From: Combretum micranthum
Taxonomy: Eukaryota; Streptophyta; Magnoliopsida; Myrtales; Combretaceae
DNA: 64,000 bases
Direction: 5' to 3'
Assembly: GCA_024138025.1 (NCBI GenBank)
Contig: JAMXBD010001457.1
Coordinates: 62,001-126,000, forward strand
Each line of letters starts with the position of its first letter. The stretch's first letter is position 1. Position numbers and translations under genes: made by a program. This document shows, piece by piece, positions 36,941-47,105 of this stretch. Under the pieces are notes generated by a model. The model had not been told where the DNA came from. It did no database searches and saw only the letters and a program-made list of their open reading frames with translations.

Positions 36941-39790
36941 AGGACATCACTTTGGCTATTTTGAAAAACTTAGAGAGAGTTCTAAAGAGAGAAGTGGCTT
37001 TTTCTTGCTATTGATTGAAATTATCGTTGTGGTGAAGATTCGAGATCTACTAGTATTATTAGTGAAGAAAAATAGTGTAATCCCATTATCATTGATAGTG
37101 GAAGAATTTGTGCAGGAGTTCTGTGGTTTTTCCTCAATTGAGGTTTTCCACATTAAATCATGATCTCTTTTGATTGTATTTTTTGTTTGTTATTTTGTTA
37201 TTGTATAGACAAGAGGAAAAAATTATCTTGTCATTTTCAACACATTGGATTTTTTCCTAACATCATACTTGCTTTTTTATTATAAAACTTGAGGCGACTT
37301 GTTCCTTTGTGAATAAGGTTGAATAAAAATGAAAAAAAAGTATACTCATCTATATAACACTTTAGTAAAAATAGATTCCACCAAAAACTCACAACACAAG
37401 TAAACACAAAATTCTATTTCCACACATGATCTCATGTAAATCAGCCAATTTTGGTGAGCTCGGATTTGGTTTGTTTAATAAATTAATGGATTTGAATCGA
37501 GGCTGAGTTTTTAATGAGCCTAAAATAACAAATTTGATCTTGAACTCAGCTCATTTATTAATCTAATTATCTATATAACATTAAATAAATATAAATAATT
37601 GTATATAATGTTACATTAATTATATTACTAATATTATATTAATATATTAAACAAGCTTTGGCGAACTTGGCTTGCAAACTTAAAAAAATGCTTAAGCTCG
37701 ATTTGTTTAGCTAGTTGAGATGAGCCGAACTGGAACCGAGCTTAAAACAAACTGAGCTCGAATAACTCATGAATAACCCTTTTCATTTCCAACCTATGAT
37801 GAATTTTCTTCGGATGAAGTTCCCATTCATAAAACACGAGAATCAAATTTCAAGCATTTACAGGACGTAGGGAAATAGAAAATCCCACGCATTTTTCAAA
37901 TATCATATACTTCATTATAACGAAAGGGTTGATTCTGCGCTTCCTGATTTTTACTTCATTCAAGTGTCACTGAGAGCATGCGAACGAAGTCCACTTATAT
38001 CAATAATTGAACTTTAGCTCACTAATTCATATTAATATTAATCTAGATCAAACAATGAGCTCTCAAGTACATCCCATATTCATTTAAACATTAATTAATT
38101 CATTCCAAATTCATAATTTTTTTTTTCGTGGTTAAAATTCATAATTAGTAATCTCTTCAGCAAAATAATATTAGCCATTATACCCGTGGAGATATGTAAA
38201 ATTCCAATTAATTACATGAGGCATTTGCATTTTTTAGTGTTTTGCATTGAATACTTAGGATATGAATACGTAGGATATGGGACTCAAAGACCTTCTCTAA
38301 TCCTAGTGTTTCGGAAAACTTTTTCTTCATATATAAATATATGTGACCAACTTATTTTTACATCCAACATATAGGTATATATATATATAAATATATAAAA
38401 TAAAAGTAATTGACAATATATATTTTTATATAATTAACCCAAAAACATTTATAACGATCCAATTTGATCTTTAAAAATCAACAATAAGCTATGGTTTTAC
38501 TTTTAAATAAGATATATATATTTATTCATATGCTTTTCTTCTTAAAAAAAATAAAACTTTTATATTTTAAACTAATAAATAATATTGTTAAACACTTATG
38601 AACCAGATTTTACCAATAAATATGATGATATTAATATATATTTTATTATTTTTTTTATAATTAAGATATAACTTAAAATTTTATTTTTCAGTTATCTCGA
38701 TTCGACCACCGGTTCAATTCCTTGATCTCTTGACCTCTGATCCCCTACCATGTTCAGGTCAATGACCGTCCGACAACATTAACAAATAATCTTAATCAAA
38801 TAATTTATGTTTTCTTTTAATTGCATTAATTATCACGTAAAGTTCAAAAATTTTAGACAATGCCTTATCTTGTCTAATCTTGTTCTCTGGAGTTGGAAAC
38901 TTTGATGGGTAATTTTTCTGTCCCCACCGACTAAACTTGATCTCTTACTGCATACATATACTAAATCTAGAGCTCATTTGATAGATGGATCTTTTCCTCT
39001 CTTTTTATTTATAAATTTTTTTAGCCATCTTTGTTCTAAGTTCTAACTTTAGATTAAGGGTCTTTTTAGCACTATAAAATGCACTATATTTTCTTTATAA
39101 AACATAATTATTTAAAGTAAAACCTAAATCGAATTAAATCAAACCAACTTCATATATATATATATGTGTGTGTGTGATGGAAAATAATATATATATTTAT
39201 TAACTTAACAATCTGCCGACATAAAACACAAAGCTCCAGATTCAGATGAATTCTTTAACCTTCTGAGCAAACGCATCAGCCTTATCAGGTTCTGCAAGAT
39301 CTACTCCATGATAATCTCCTACGCCAAAACTACCAACAACCTCCACGACTGCCCTCTCCAAAGCCGTTGCCAATGCCACCTGGCGATCAATCAAAGGGTC
39401 TTCATCACACCCCGATACCAAAACCCGCCAACCCAACCGCTTCATCCGTTCATATTCCTTAGATCTATCCTTCACGGTTGGATTAGAATACTCATGATCC
39501 CGATCAGCGCCCCGAGGTAACGCTAATTCCCACATAACATCGGCACTACACACAGGAAAAAACGGATTATTCAACAACCTCATTACCGACGAGCTTCGCT
39601 GGCCCCCACCGAAAAGCGCCTGGTGCAAGATCATTCCCCTAATAATCAATGGATGGAGATCGTCGACTCCATCACACGCGCGCAAACCCGCATGGTGCGC
39701 AATATTTGCCCCCGCGCTTGTCCCCGTGAGAAAGCAATCGGAAAAATCCGTATGCTTCTTCAGCCAAACATCCTCCGAGGATTTTATCAA
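35608..39790 (+). repeat. Tandem duplication unit A (copia 3' half + spacer + CXE 3' half)
   Basis: This 4183-bp stretch matches 40358-45295 colinearly: copia integrase/RT, R-U5 remnant, spacer (37263-39241) and the 3' part of CXE. It lacks a 721-bp block present in unit B; the edges of that block share the 6-base word TAATAT. The breakpoints are in copia integrase (left edge) and CXE (right edge). The spacer is non-coding, and 37440-37790 contains GAGCTCG-rich words resembling a decayed DNA transposon. Confidence 0.85.
36941..37262 (+). repeat. Truncated 3' LTR (R-U5 portion) of copia element A
   Basis: Aligns with 33802-34126 from GACATCACTTTGGCTATT to TTTTTTCCTAACA. U3 is missing: the sequence begins at about the expected transcription start of the 5' LTR and is fused directly to the RT remnant. 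Confidence 0.75.
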
Positions 39791-39811
39791 TTGAGGATTT
39801 TGGTATTGCAC
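39242..39811 (-). pseudogene. CXE: Carboxylesterase (CXE) 3' fragment, chimeric with retrotransposon sequence
   Basis: An open frame of 189 codons. Residues 8-189 correspond to residues 140-321 of the intact CXE at 44747-45712, with 12 amino-acid differences by my count. The first seven codons come from the adjoining retrotransposon filler. It retains the nucleophile motif GTSAG (Ser32), the GCDEDPLID acid motif and GDYHG with the catalytic His. It lacks the N-terminal ~140 residues, including the HGGG oxyanion-hole loop, so it should not be an active esterase. No promoter of its own is visible. The frame is still open, which suggests recent origin. It is best treated as a pseudogene made by the tandem duplication. 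Confidence 0.8.
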
Positions 39812-40357
39812 GTATAATCCCCTTCCCCGTGATTTGACTTTAAATCTTGCTTTTTAACACTTGATTCACTAATTGTATTTTGTTTAGCTTTTACAAACAC
39901 GATTTTCTTAGATATACTAGAACTAAATCCATGCTCATATCATAAATCATGCTTTTCAAAAGATAATCTTTGAGATGTAATTAACATTTTTAATTTTTTG
40001 TCACTTTCATTAAATTTATTAAATGTATTTTTTATTGAACTAGATAACTCATCTATTTTTACTTTTAAAACACTGGTTTCTTCTTTTAACATACTATTTC
40101 TTTTTTTATTTTCTCAATGTCAACACTTAATTTTTCATTATCATGCTTTAAGATGTCATTTTCATCAAGAAGCAATTTTTTTATTTGTTTCAAAACATCT
40201 TTTTCATTTTTCAAAGCTTTATTTTTAATTTTTTTAGAAATTTTCAAATAAGCCTTTTTGAGAGTTTTTAATAACTTTTTCATTTCAACAAGCATGTCAT
40301 CTTCAGTTACTTCATTATCAAATTCAGAATGTACCTCAAAAGTAGCCATAAGACATA
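39791..40357 (-). pseudogene. Filler fragment of SIRE-like copia gag
   Basis: A 567-bp block between the duplication units. On the minus strand it contains an 87-codon Lys/Glu/Leu-rich frame (40349-40086), predicted coiled coil, beginning MATFEVHSEFDNEV. Further downstream is SKKIVFVKAK (~39900-39930), which matches IKKIVFVKG in the relic at 29.75 kb. Both resemble the region after the zinc knuckle of SIRE-type gag. It lies exactly at the duplication junction and belongs to neither copia element A nor CXE. Confidence 0.65.
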
Positions 40358-41727
40358 GTATTTTTTATTTTGTGACATTCATTGATGATCACTCTAAAAA
40401 GTTGTGGACTTTTGCTTTAAAGTCCAAAGATCAAGTGCTAGATGTGTTTAAACAATTCCACACTAGAGTTGAAAGAGAAACAAGAAGATAGTTAATTGTG
40501 TCCGAGCAGATACTAGTGGTGAATATAGAGGATCTTTAGAAGAATATTGCAAAGAATATGGGATTAAACTGGAGAAGACAGTCTAAAGACCTACAGTAGA
40601 ACGACATAGTAGAGAGAATGTATCGCACTATCACAAAGCGAGTGAAGTATACGTTATCACATGCCAGGTTACCAAAATCATTTTGAGGTGAAGCAATGAG
40701 GATGGCTATTGACCTGATTAATCTATCTCCCTCTTATGCTTTGAATGGACATATGCCACAGAGATTTTGGATAGGTAAAGATATTTCTTATGAACACTTT
40801 CGTGTGTTTGGTTGCAAGGCATTTGTGCATATTTCCAAGGGTAGAAGAGCAAAACTTAATGCAAATTTAAAACAATGCATTTTTCTAGGTTATGCACATG
40901 ACGAGTATGGGTACAAGTTGTGGGATCTAGCAGAGAAAAAGATTATCAGAAGCAGAGATGTAGTCTTTCTTGAAGGCCAAACCATTAAAGATATTAAGAA
41001 GCCAAAAAAGACAAAATCCTCAAATAAGATCCCTACAAATGTAGATCCAATGCCGTCACTTAAAGATTCTAATAATAACGGGGGAGATGTGGAAGATTCA
41101 ATTGAAGAGCCCTAAGAGCCTCATCAGTAGATTGATTTGAGGAGATCTTTAAGAGAGTGAAGACCATTAGTTAGATACAGTCTAGTTGAGTATGTGATGT
41201 TGACAGATGGAAGAGAGCCAGAATGTTATCAACATGCAATGTTACATAAGCAGAGAAAGGAATGAGTTAAAGCCATGCAAGATGAGATGAAATCCTTGCA
41301 TAAGAACAAGACATATGATTTAGTGGAACTATCAAAGGGAAAGTAACCATTGAAAAATCAATGGGTATATACATTGAAGACTAAAAAGAATAGCTCACAA
41401 CCAAGGTACAAGGCAAGATTGGTTATGAAGAGGTTCAATAAGAAGAAAGATGTTGATTTTGATGAGATTTTCTCACCAGCGGTGAAGATGTCTTCCATTC
41501 AAGTTATACTTAGTTTTGCTGCCTGTTTGAACTTAGAGATTGAGCAAATGGATGTGAAGACAACGTTCCTTCATGGTGACTTGGAGGAAGAAATTTACAT
41601 GGAGCAACCTGAGGGGTTTAAGGTCAAGTGGAATGAGCATCTGGTTTGCAGTTTAAAGGAAATAAAAAAGAGACTAAAAAGAGTTTCAAAAAGGACATAT
41701 AGAAAAAACGTGATCATCTTTCAGGAG
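40358..41727 (+). pseudogene. Ty1/copia integrase-RT remnant of unit B
   Basis: Carries the integrase core end (ADTSGEY region, ~40505) and FRVFGCKAFVHISKGRR (40801-40850) within a 139-codon frame (40696-41115). RT then begins (148-codon frame, 41350-41796) with PRYKARLVMKRFNKK, DEIFSPAVKM and QMDVKTTFLHGDLEEEIYME. This copy is less damaged than element A, for example NGHMPQRFWIGKD without the stop seen in A, but it lacks LTR, gag and protease. Like A, it is cut before the RT catalytic YVDD and joined to R-U5. Confidence 0.8.
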
Positions 41728-42050
41728 ATCACTTTGGCTACTTTGAAAAACTTAGAGAGAGTTCTAAAGAGAGAAGTGGCTTTTTCCTGCTACTGATTGA
41801 AATCCACCATTGTGGTGAAGATTTGAGATCTACTAGTATTATTAGTGAAGAAAAATAGTGTAATCCCATTATCGTTGATAGTGGAAGAATTTGTGCAGCA
41901 GTTCCGTGGTTTTTCCTCAATTGAGGTTTTTTACATTAAATCCTAATATCTCTTTTGATTGTATTTTTTGCTCATTATTTTGTTATTGTATGGGCAAGAG
42001 GAAAAAAAATATCTTGTCATTTTCAACACGCTGGATTTTTTTCCTAACAT
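41728..42050 (+). repeat. Truncated LTR (R-U5 portion) of unit B
   Basis: Same extent as 36941-37262 and the same junction with the RT remnant, ending TTTTTTTCCTAACA. The shared truncation shows that it predates the duplication. Confidence 0.75.
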
Positions 42051-42969
42051 CATACTTGGTTTTTTATTATTAACAAAACTTGAGGCTGCTTGTTTCTTTA
42101 TGAATAAGGTTGAATAAAAATGAAAAAAGTATACTCATCTATATAACACTTTAGTAAAAATAGATTCCACCAAAAACTCACAACACAAATAAACACAAAA
42201 TTGTATTTCCATAGATGATCTCGTGTAAATGAGCCAATAGTCGTGAGCTCAAATTTGGTTTGTTTAATAAATTAATGGATTTGAATCGAGGCTGGGTTTT
42301 TAATGAGCCTAAAATAACAAATTTGATCTTGAACTCAGCTCATTTATTAATCTAATTATGTATGTAACATTACATAAATATAAATAATTGTATCTAATGT
42401 TACATTAATATATATTACTAATATTATATTAATATATTATTATATTTATATATTAAACAAGCCTTGGTGAACCCAGCTTGCAAACCTAAAAAAATGCTTA
42501 AGCTTGATTTGTCTAGATAAATGAGATGAGCTGAACTGGAACCGAGCTTAAAATGAACTGAGCTCGAATAACTCGTAAATAACTCGTTCATTTCCAACCT
42601 ATGATGAAGTTTCTTCGGATGAAGTTCCCATTCATAAAACACAAGAATCAAATTTCAAACATTTACAGGACGTAGGGAAATAGACAATCCTACGCATTTT
42701 TCAAATATCATATACTTCATTAGAACGAAAGGGTTGATTCTGCGCTTCCTGCTTTATACTTCATTCAAGTATCACTAAGAGCATTCGAATGAAGTCCACT
42801 TATATCAAAATAATTGAACTTTAGCTCACTAATTAATATTAATATTAATCTAGATCAAACAATGAGCTCTCAAGTACATCCCATATTCACTTAAACATTA
42901 AGTAATTCATTCCAAATTCATAATTTTCTTTTCGTGGTTAAAATCATAATTAGTAATCATTAAGCAAAA

Positions 42970-43690
42970 TAATATATATATACACACATATCAAATAAGG
43001 GTAAAAAACGTGATATGATATTTGACTATCATTGCTAAATCACATCTTACAATGGTGATGTGTTCTTTAGTCGATATCATATTTATTAATGGGGATATTA
43101 ATATGCATATATATTCGTTAATACAGTACATTAGAATCTAATTGCATGTAACACGATATTCACATATCCTGTTTTTCAGAAAGTACCGCTTGTGGAACCT
43201 CAATATCCATAGCATGATGTTAATGTTGTATTTTGATAATTTTTTTAATCTAACCTCATCTCTTTATCTAAGTAATTATTTTTTATTAGTGTAATAAGCA
43301 AGAAATAATGTTATCAAACCGATTGACTCGGCCATGTCTGATGGATCGGAATGCATAAAATTTGGTTAAAAAAAAAAACCGTCATATTTGAAGCCTCTGG
43401 AGATATAAATATATCCGATTTGCATCTAAATTTTATCTATATTTATTCTATTTGATCTTTTGATGAGAATTATCAATTTTTTTTATTTATATCTATTTCT
43501 TGATAAATAATTTGATAGCAAAAAGTTTAAAAAAAAATCTGTATCTGTTGAAAGAAAGCCAAAACAATCAGAACGTTAGGTAAAAAGGCTAAAAGCTGAA
43601 ATTTTTCACCGCCAGCTGTGGGTCTATCTAATGTTTGCAGTTAAATCACTGCCAGCTGTATGACAAATCCGCACCATGTGTTCTCAACTA
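42970..43690. other. 721-bp block unique to duplication unit B
   Basis: Bounded on both sides by TAATAT, which is present once at the corresponding site in unit A (38166-38171). It is non-coding. It includes an imperfect inverted repeat at ~43013-43083 (ATATGATAT…GACTA…CACATC arms). It is either lost from A by microhomology-mediated deletion or gained by B. Confidence 0.65.
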
Positions 43691-44607
43691 TAATATTAGG
43701 CATTATACCCGTGGAGATGTGTAAAATTCCAATTAATTACATGAAGCATATGCATTTTTAGTGTTTTGCATTGAATACTTAGGACTTGAATACGTAGGAT
43801 ATGGGACCCAAAGACCTTCCCTAATCCTAGTGTTTCGGTAAACTTTTTCCTATATATAAATATATGTGACCAACTTATTTTTACATCCAAACATATAGGT
43901 ATGTAACGTATAAATATATAAAATAAAAGTAATTGAAAATATATATTTATATAATTAACCCAAAAACATTTATAACGATCCAATTTGATATTTAATATAT
44001 CAACAATAAGCTATGGTTTTACTTTTAAATAAGATGTATATGTGTATTATCATATGCTTTTCTTCTTAGAAAAATAAAACTTTTATATTTTAAACTAATA
44101 AATAATATTGTTAAACACTTATGAACCAGATTTTACCAATAAATATGATGATATCGATGTATATTTTATTTATTTCTTTTAATAATTAAGATATAACTTA
44201 AAATTTTATTTTTCAGGGACCTTGATTCGATGGCCTGTTCGACCCCTTCACCTTTAATCCCCTAGCATATTTAGGTTAATCACCGGTTTGCGTCCGACAA
44301 CATTAAGAAATAATCTCAATCAAATAATTTATGTTTTCTTCAATTGGATTAATTATTACGTAAAGTTTAAAAATTTTAGACAATGCCTTATGTTGTCTAA
44401 TCTTGTTCTCTGGAGTTAAAAAATTTGATGGGTAATTTTCCTTCGTCCTCACCGACTAAACTTGATCTCTTACTGCATAAATATACTAAATTTGGAGCTC
44501 ATTTGATAGATGGACCTTTTCCTCTCTTTTATTTATAAATTTTTTTTAACCATCTTAGTTCTAACTTTAGATTAAGGGTCTTTTTAGCACTCTAAAATGC
44601 ACGTTAT

Positions 44608-44613
44608 TTTATT
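44608..44613 (-). terminator. Possible poly(A) signal of CXE
   Basis: AATAAA on the minus strand ~135 bases after the CXE stop. Weak evidence, as the region is AT-rich. Confidence 0.25.
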
Positions 44614-44672
44614 TATAATACATAATTATTTATAGTAAAACCTAAATCAAATTAAATCAAACCAACTTCATA

Positions 44673-44704
<32 letters not shown>

Positions 44705-44746
44705 CAAACTTAACAATCAGCCTACATAAAACACAAAGATCCAGAT

Positions 44747-45712
44747 TCAAATGAATTCTTTAACCTTCTGAGCAAACACATCAGCCTTATCAGGTTCTGC
44801 AAGATCTACTCCATGATAATCACCTACGCCAAAACTACCAACAATCTCCACGCCTGCCCCCTCCAAAGCCGTTGCCAATGCCACCTGGCGATCAATCAAA
44901 GGGTCTTCATCACACCCCGATACCAAAACCCGCCAACCCAACCGCTTCATCCGTTCATATTCCTTAGATCTATCCTTCATTGTTGGATTAGAATACTCAT
45001 GATCCCGGTCAGCGCCCCGAGGTAACGCTAATTCCCACATGACATCGGCACTACACACAGGAAAAAACGGATTATTCAGCAACCTCATTTCCGACGCGCT
45101 TCGCTGGCCCCCACCGAAAAGCGCCTGGTGCAAGATCATTCCCCTGATAATCAATGGATGGAGATCGTCGACTCCATCACACGCGCGCAAACCCGCATGG
45201 TAAGCAATATTTCCCCCCGCGCTTGTCCCCATGAGAAAGCAATCGGAAAAATCCGCATACTTCTTCAGCCAAACATCCTCCGAGGATTTTATCAAGCGCA
45301 ATGCCTCCATAGCATCATCGTATGCCGCGGGGAGCCGGTGCTCTGGGGCAAGGCGGTACCCCGCGGAAACAACCACTGCGGGGACACGCGATGCGACACT
45401 ACAACACAGCGCATGGTTCATTGTGGCGGATACGCTTACTAAAATGAATCCACCACCATGGTAATATACAATGAGAGGTAACTTTTTATTCAAATTGCTG
45501 TCAAGGGCCTGTCGGGGTAGGTATATACGAGCCCACGTGTTGTGAGCAGGATTGAGCGGGATATCTTTGGTGAGTACAGGGGAGTCGGTGTCGGTGTCGG
45601 GATTGGGTGTGGCGGGCGTTGTCGGGAGCTCTAAGTGGCGAGTGATGGTCCCGTCGGGGTTCCTAGAGATTTTGAGATACTCGTAGGGATCAGTAGTGTG
45701 ATTTTCGGACAT
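44747..45712 (-). CDS. CXE: Class I plant carboxylesterase (CXE), intact and intronless
   Basis: 321 codons, single exon, typical length for plant alpha/beta-hydrolase-fold CXE enzymes that hydrolyse short-chain or hormone/xenobiotic esters in the cytosol. Visible: DPYEYLKI near the N-terminus; oxyanion-hole HGGGF at 85-89; YRLAPEH at 119-125; nucleophile Ser164 in GTSAG; acid Asp270 in DEDPLID; His300 in GDYHG. The spacing of Ser, Asp and His follows that of characterised plant CXEs. The family includes the gibberellin receptor GID1, but GID1 has lost the catalytic His, which is kept here, so this should be a working esterase. The ATG is the first in frame after the TATA-containing upstream region. 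It lies ~160 bases downstream of a copia LTR. No signal peptide is seen. The physiological substrate is unknown. Confidence 0.92.
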   Translation of the reverse strand: MSENHTTDPYEYLKISRNPDGTITRHLELPTTPATPNPDTDTDSPVLTKDIPLNPAHNTWARIYLPRQALDSNLNKKLPLIVYYHGGGFILVSVSATMNHALCCSVASRVPAVVVSAGYRLAPEHRLPAAYDDAMEALRLIKSSEDVWLKKYADFSDCFLMGTSAGGNIAYHAGLRACDGVDDLHPLIIRGMILHQALFGGGQRSASEMRLLNNPFFPVCSADVMWELALPRGADRDHEYSNPTMKDRSKEYERMKRLGWRVLVSGCDEDPLIDRQVALATALEGAGVEIVGSFGVGDYHGVDLAEPDKADVFAQKVKEFI

Positions 45713-45802
45713 GGTTTTATGTTTCGGATATACTGATCAGTCGACACCAGCACAAATTAGGGCCTGTTTGGATGGTTTGCTTTCCTCAGTATTTGTATCC
45801 GT

Positions 45803-45811
45803 ATTTATATT
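45803..45811 (-). promoter_or_regulatory. Possible TATA box of CXE
   Basis: TATAAATAC on the minus strand ~95 bases upstream of the CXE start codon, between the gene and the copia LTR. Confidence 0.4.
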
Positions 45812-45873
45812 ATGTTTATTCTATGTTAATATTCGACCTGTTTAATTGATTTTTGAATAAAAATACTTAAAAA

Positions 45874-46205
45874 TAGCTAAAATTAAACAATCAATAAAAA
45901 CAAATAGACACACACGTAGAATATATATATATATACACACACACACACGTTGGTACACTTTCTCACTCTCGTTGGAATACTTCTAATTTTTTATTCTAAA
46001 ACTTTAACAAAACAAAATCAAATTGAATTTGTTTTTGGCCAAGTCAAAAAGTAATCTGGGCCTGACATGAAACTTTTTATTGTTTACGACCAGCATTTAG
46101 ACGTAAAGTGATTATTCCGGCTCAAATCTGTGGTTCGACGTTCCATAATGACTAAGCAAAATGTCATAGGAAATAATATTGTTATTAAGCTTGGTTTTTC
46201 TTTCT
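45874..46205 (-). repeat. 3' LTR of minus-strand Ty1/copia element C
   Basis: Aligns with 52137-52548: TAGCTAAAATTAAAC, the ACACACAC/TATATA block, ACACTTTCTC, CAAATTGAATTTG, GACCAGCATTTAGACGTAAAG and AGCAAAATGTC. It follows the RNase H end of the element on the minus strand. Boundaries are good to about ±10 bases. Confidence 0.75.
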
Positions 46206-47105
46206 AATATCGTCCCTCAAACCAAGGTTTTATAATTCACCATGCCAAACCTCTTCTTTTGCCTAATGAATGTATTAATTTTAAGAGCTTTTGTGAAAAT
46301 ATCAGCTATTTGATTTTTAGACGAACAATATTCAACCATAATCTCTTTATCTTTTATCAAGTTTCGAATATAGTGATGCTTGATGTTGATGTGCATGCCA
46401 CAACCATGAAAAATTGGATTCTTTGTCAAAGCAATTATTGATTTATTATCACAAAATATTTTTATTGGACCATTTTGTTGATGTTGCATTTCACCAAGTA
46501 TTTTCTACAACTAAATAGCTTGAGTTGCACAACTCGTAACTATAACATACTCGGCTTCTGTTGTTGAAAGAGCTACAACTTATTGCTTCTTGGATGACCA
46601 AGAAAATGCTCTTGAACCAAGATTAAAAACATAACCAGGAATTCTTTTTCGATTTTCAGTATCATCAACCCAATTGCTATCCAATATCCAATTGCCTCTT
46701 CTTTGTTATCAAGAGAGTAAAGTATACCATCTTCAAGTGTACCTTTGATATATCTGAGGATTCTTTTTGCGACTTGCCAATGAGATTGTCCTGGTGCTTC
46801 CATGAATCTGCTCACAAGTCCAACTTCATAAACAATATATGGTTTAGTTGTTGTTAAGTACCTTAGATTTCCAACAAGTCTTTTGAAATTTGTAGCATCA
46901 ACCAAATCATCGCTGCAAACAGGAGTTAATAGTAGCTTGCACATTTCCATCTTGATTTTTTTTAGGATATATTGAGCTTATTTATTTTGAGAAACAAATA
47001 TACCATTACCTATTTGTTTTACTTCAATACGAAGAAAGTACAACATCAATCCCATATCTATCATCTCAAATTGCATAATCTTGTCCTCCATAAATTTCGT
47101 TAATA
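46206..47105 (-). pseudogene. RT C-terminus and RNase H of copia element C
   Basis: On the minus strand: FEMIDMG…YFLRIEVKQ (~47080-47010); a 125-codon frame (46950-46573) with FKRLVGNLRYLTTTKP and WQVAKRILRYIKGT; then RNase H FCDNKSIIALTKNP…HINIKHHYIRN and NQIADIFTKAL (46489-46217). All are standard Ty1/copia pol signatures. The RNase H DEDD-type residues are partly present. Stops and frameshifts interrupt it, and the RT catalytic core upstream is replaced by the insertion at 47106-49640. Confidence 0.85.

Larger units (their letters stand above)
40358..45295 (+). repeat. Tandem duplication unit B (copia 3' half + spacer + CXE 3' half, joined to intact CXE)
   Basis: Matches unit A (35608-39790) in order and orientation. 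It is 4938 bp because of an extra 721-bp block (about 42970-43690). The spacer 42051-44746 is non-coding, apart from short chance frames. Confidence 0.85.

Noticed and set aside
37440..37790. GAGCTCG-rich possible hAT element, with a paralogous copy at 42220-42600
   Set aside because: Composition suggests a DNA transposon, but no matching termini or target duplication could be found in either copy.
38700..38730. GGTTCAATTCC resembling a tRNA T-loop
   Set aside because: No acceptor or anticodon arms around it; no tRNA could be folded.
44813..45464. Plus-strand frames antisense to CXE (also 39308-39817)
   Set aside because: Shadows of the CXE gene on the opposite strand, present in both copies.
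12251..45712. Gibberellin gene cluster of GA3ox and a GID1-like receptor
   Set aside because: The CXE keeps the catalytic His that GID1 receptors lack, and the genes lie 28 kb apart with transposons between.
45759..45786. TAGGGCCTGTTTGGATGG resembling a DNA-transposon terminus upstream of CXE
   Set aside because: No inverted partner end found nearby; a similar GGGCCTGTTTG at ~33534 is also unpaired.
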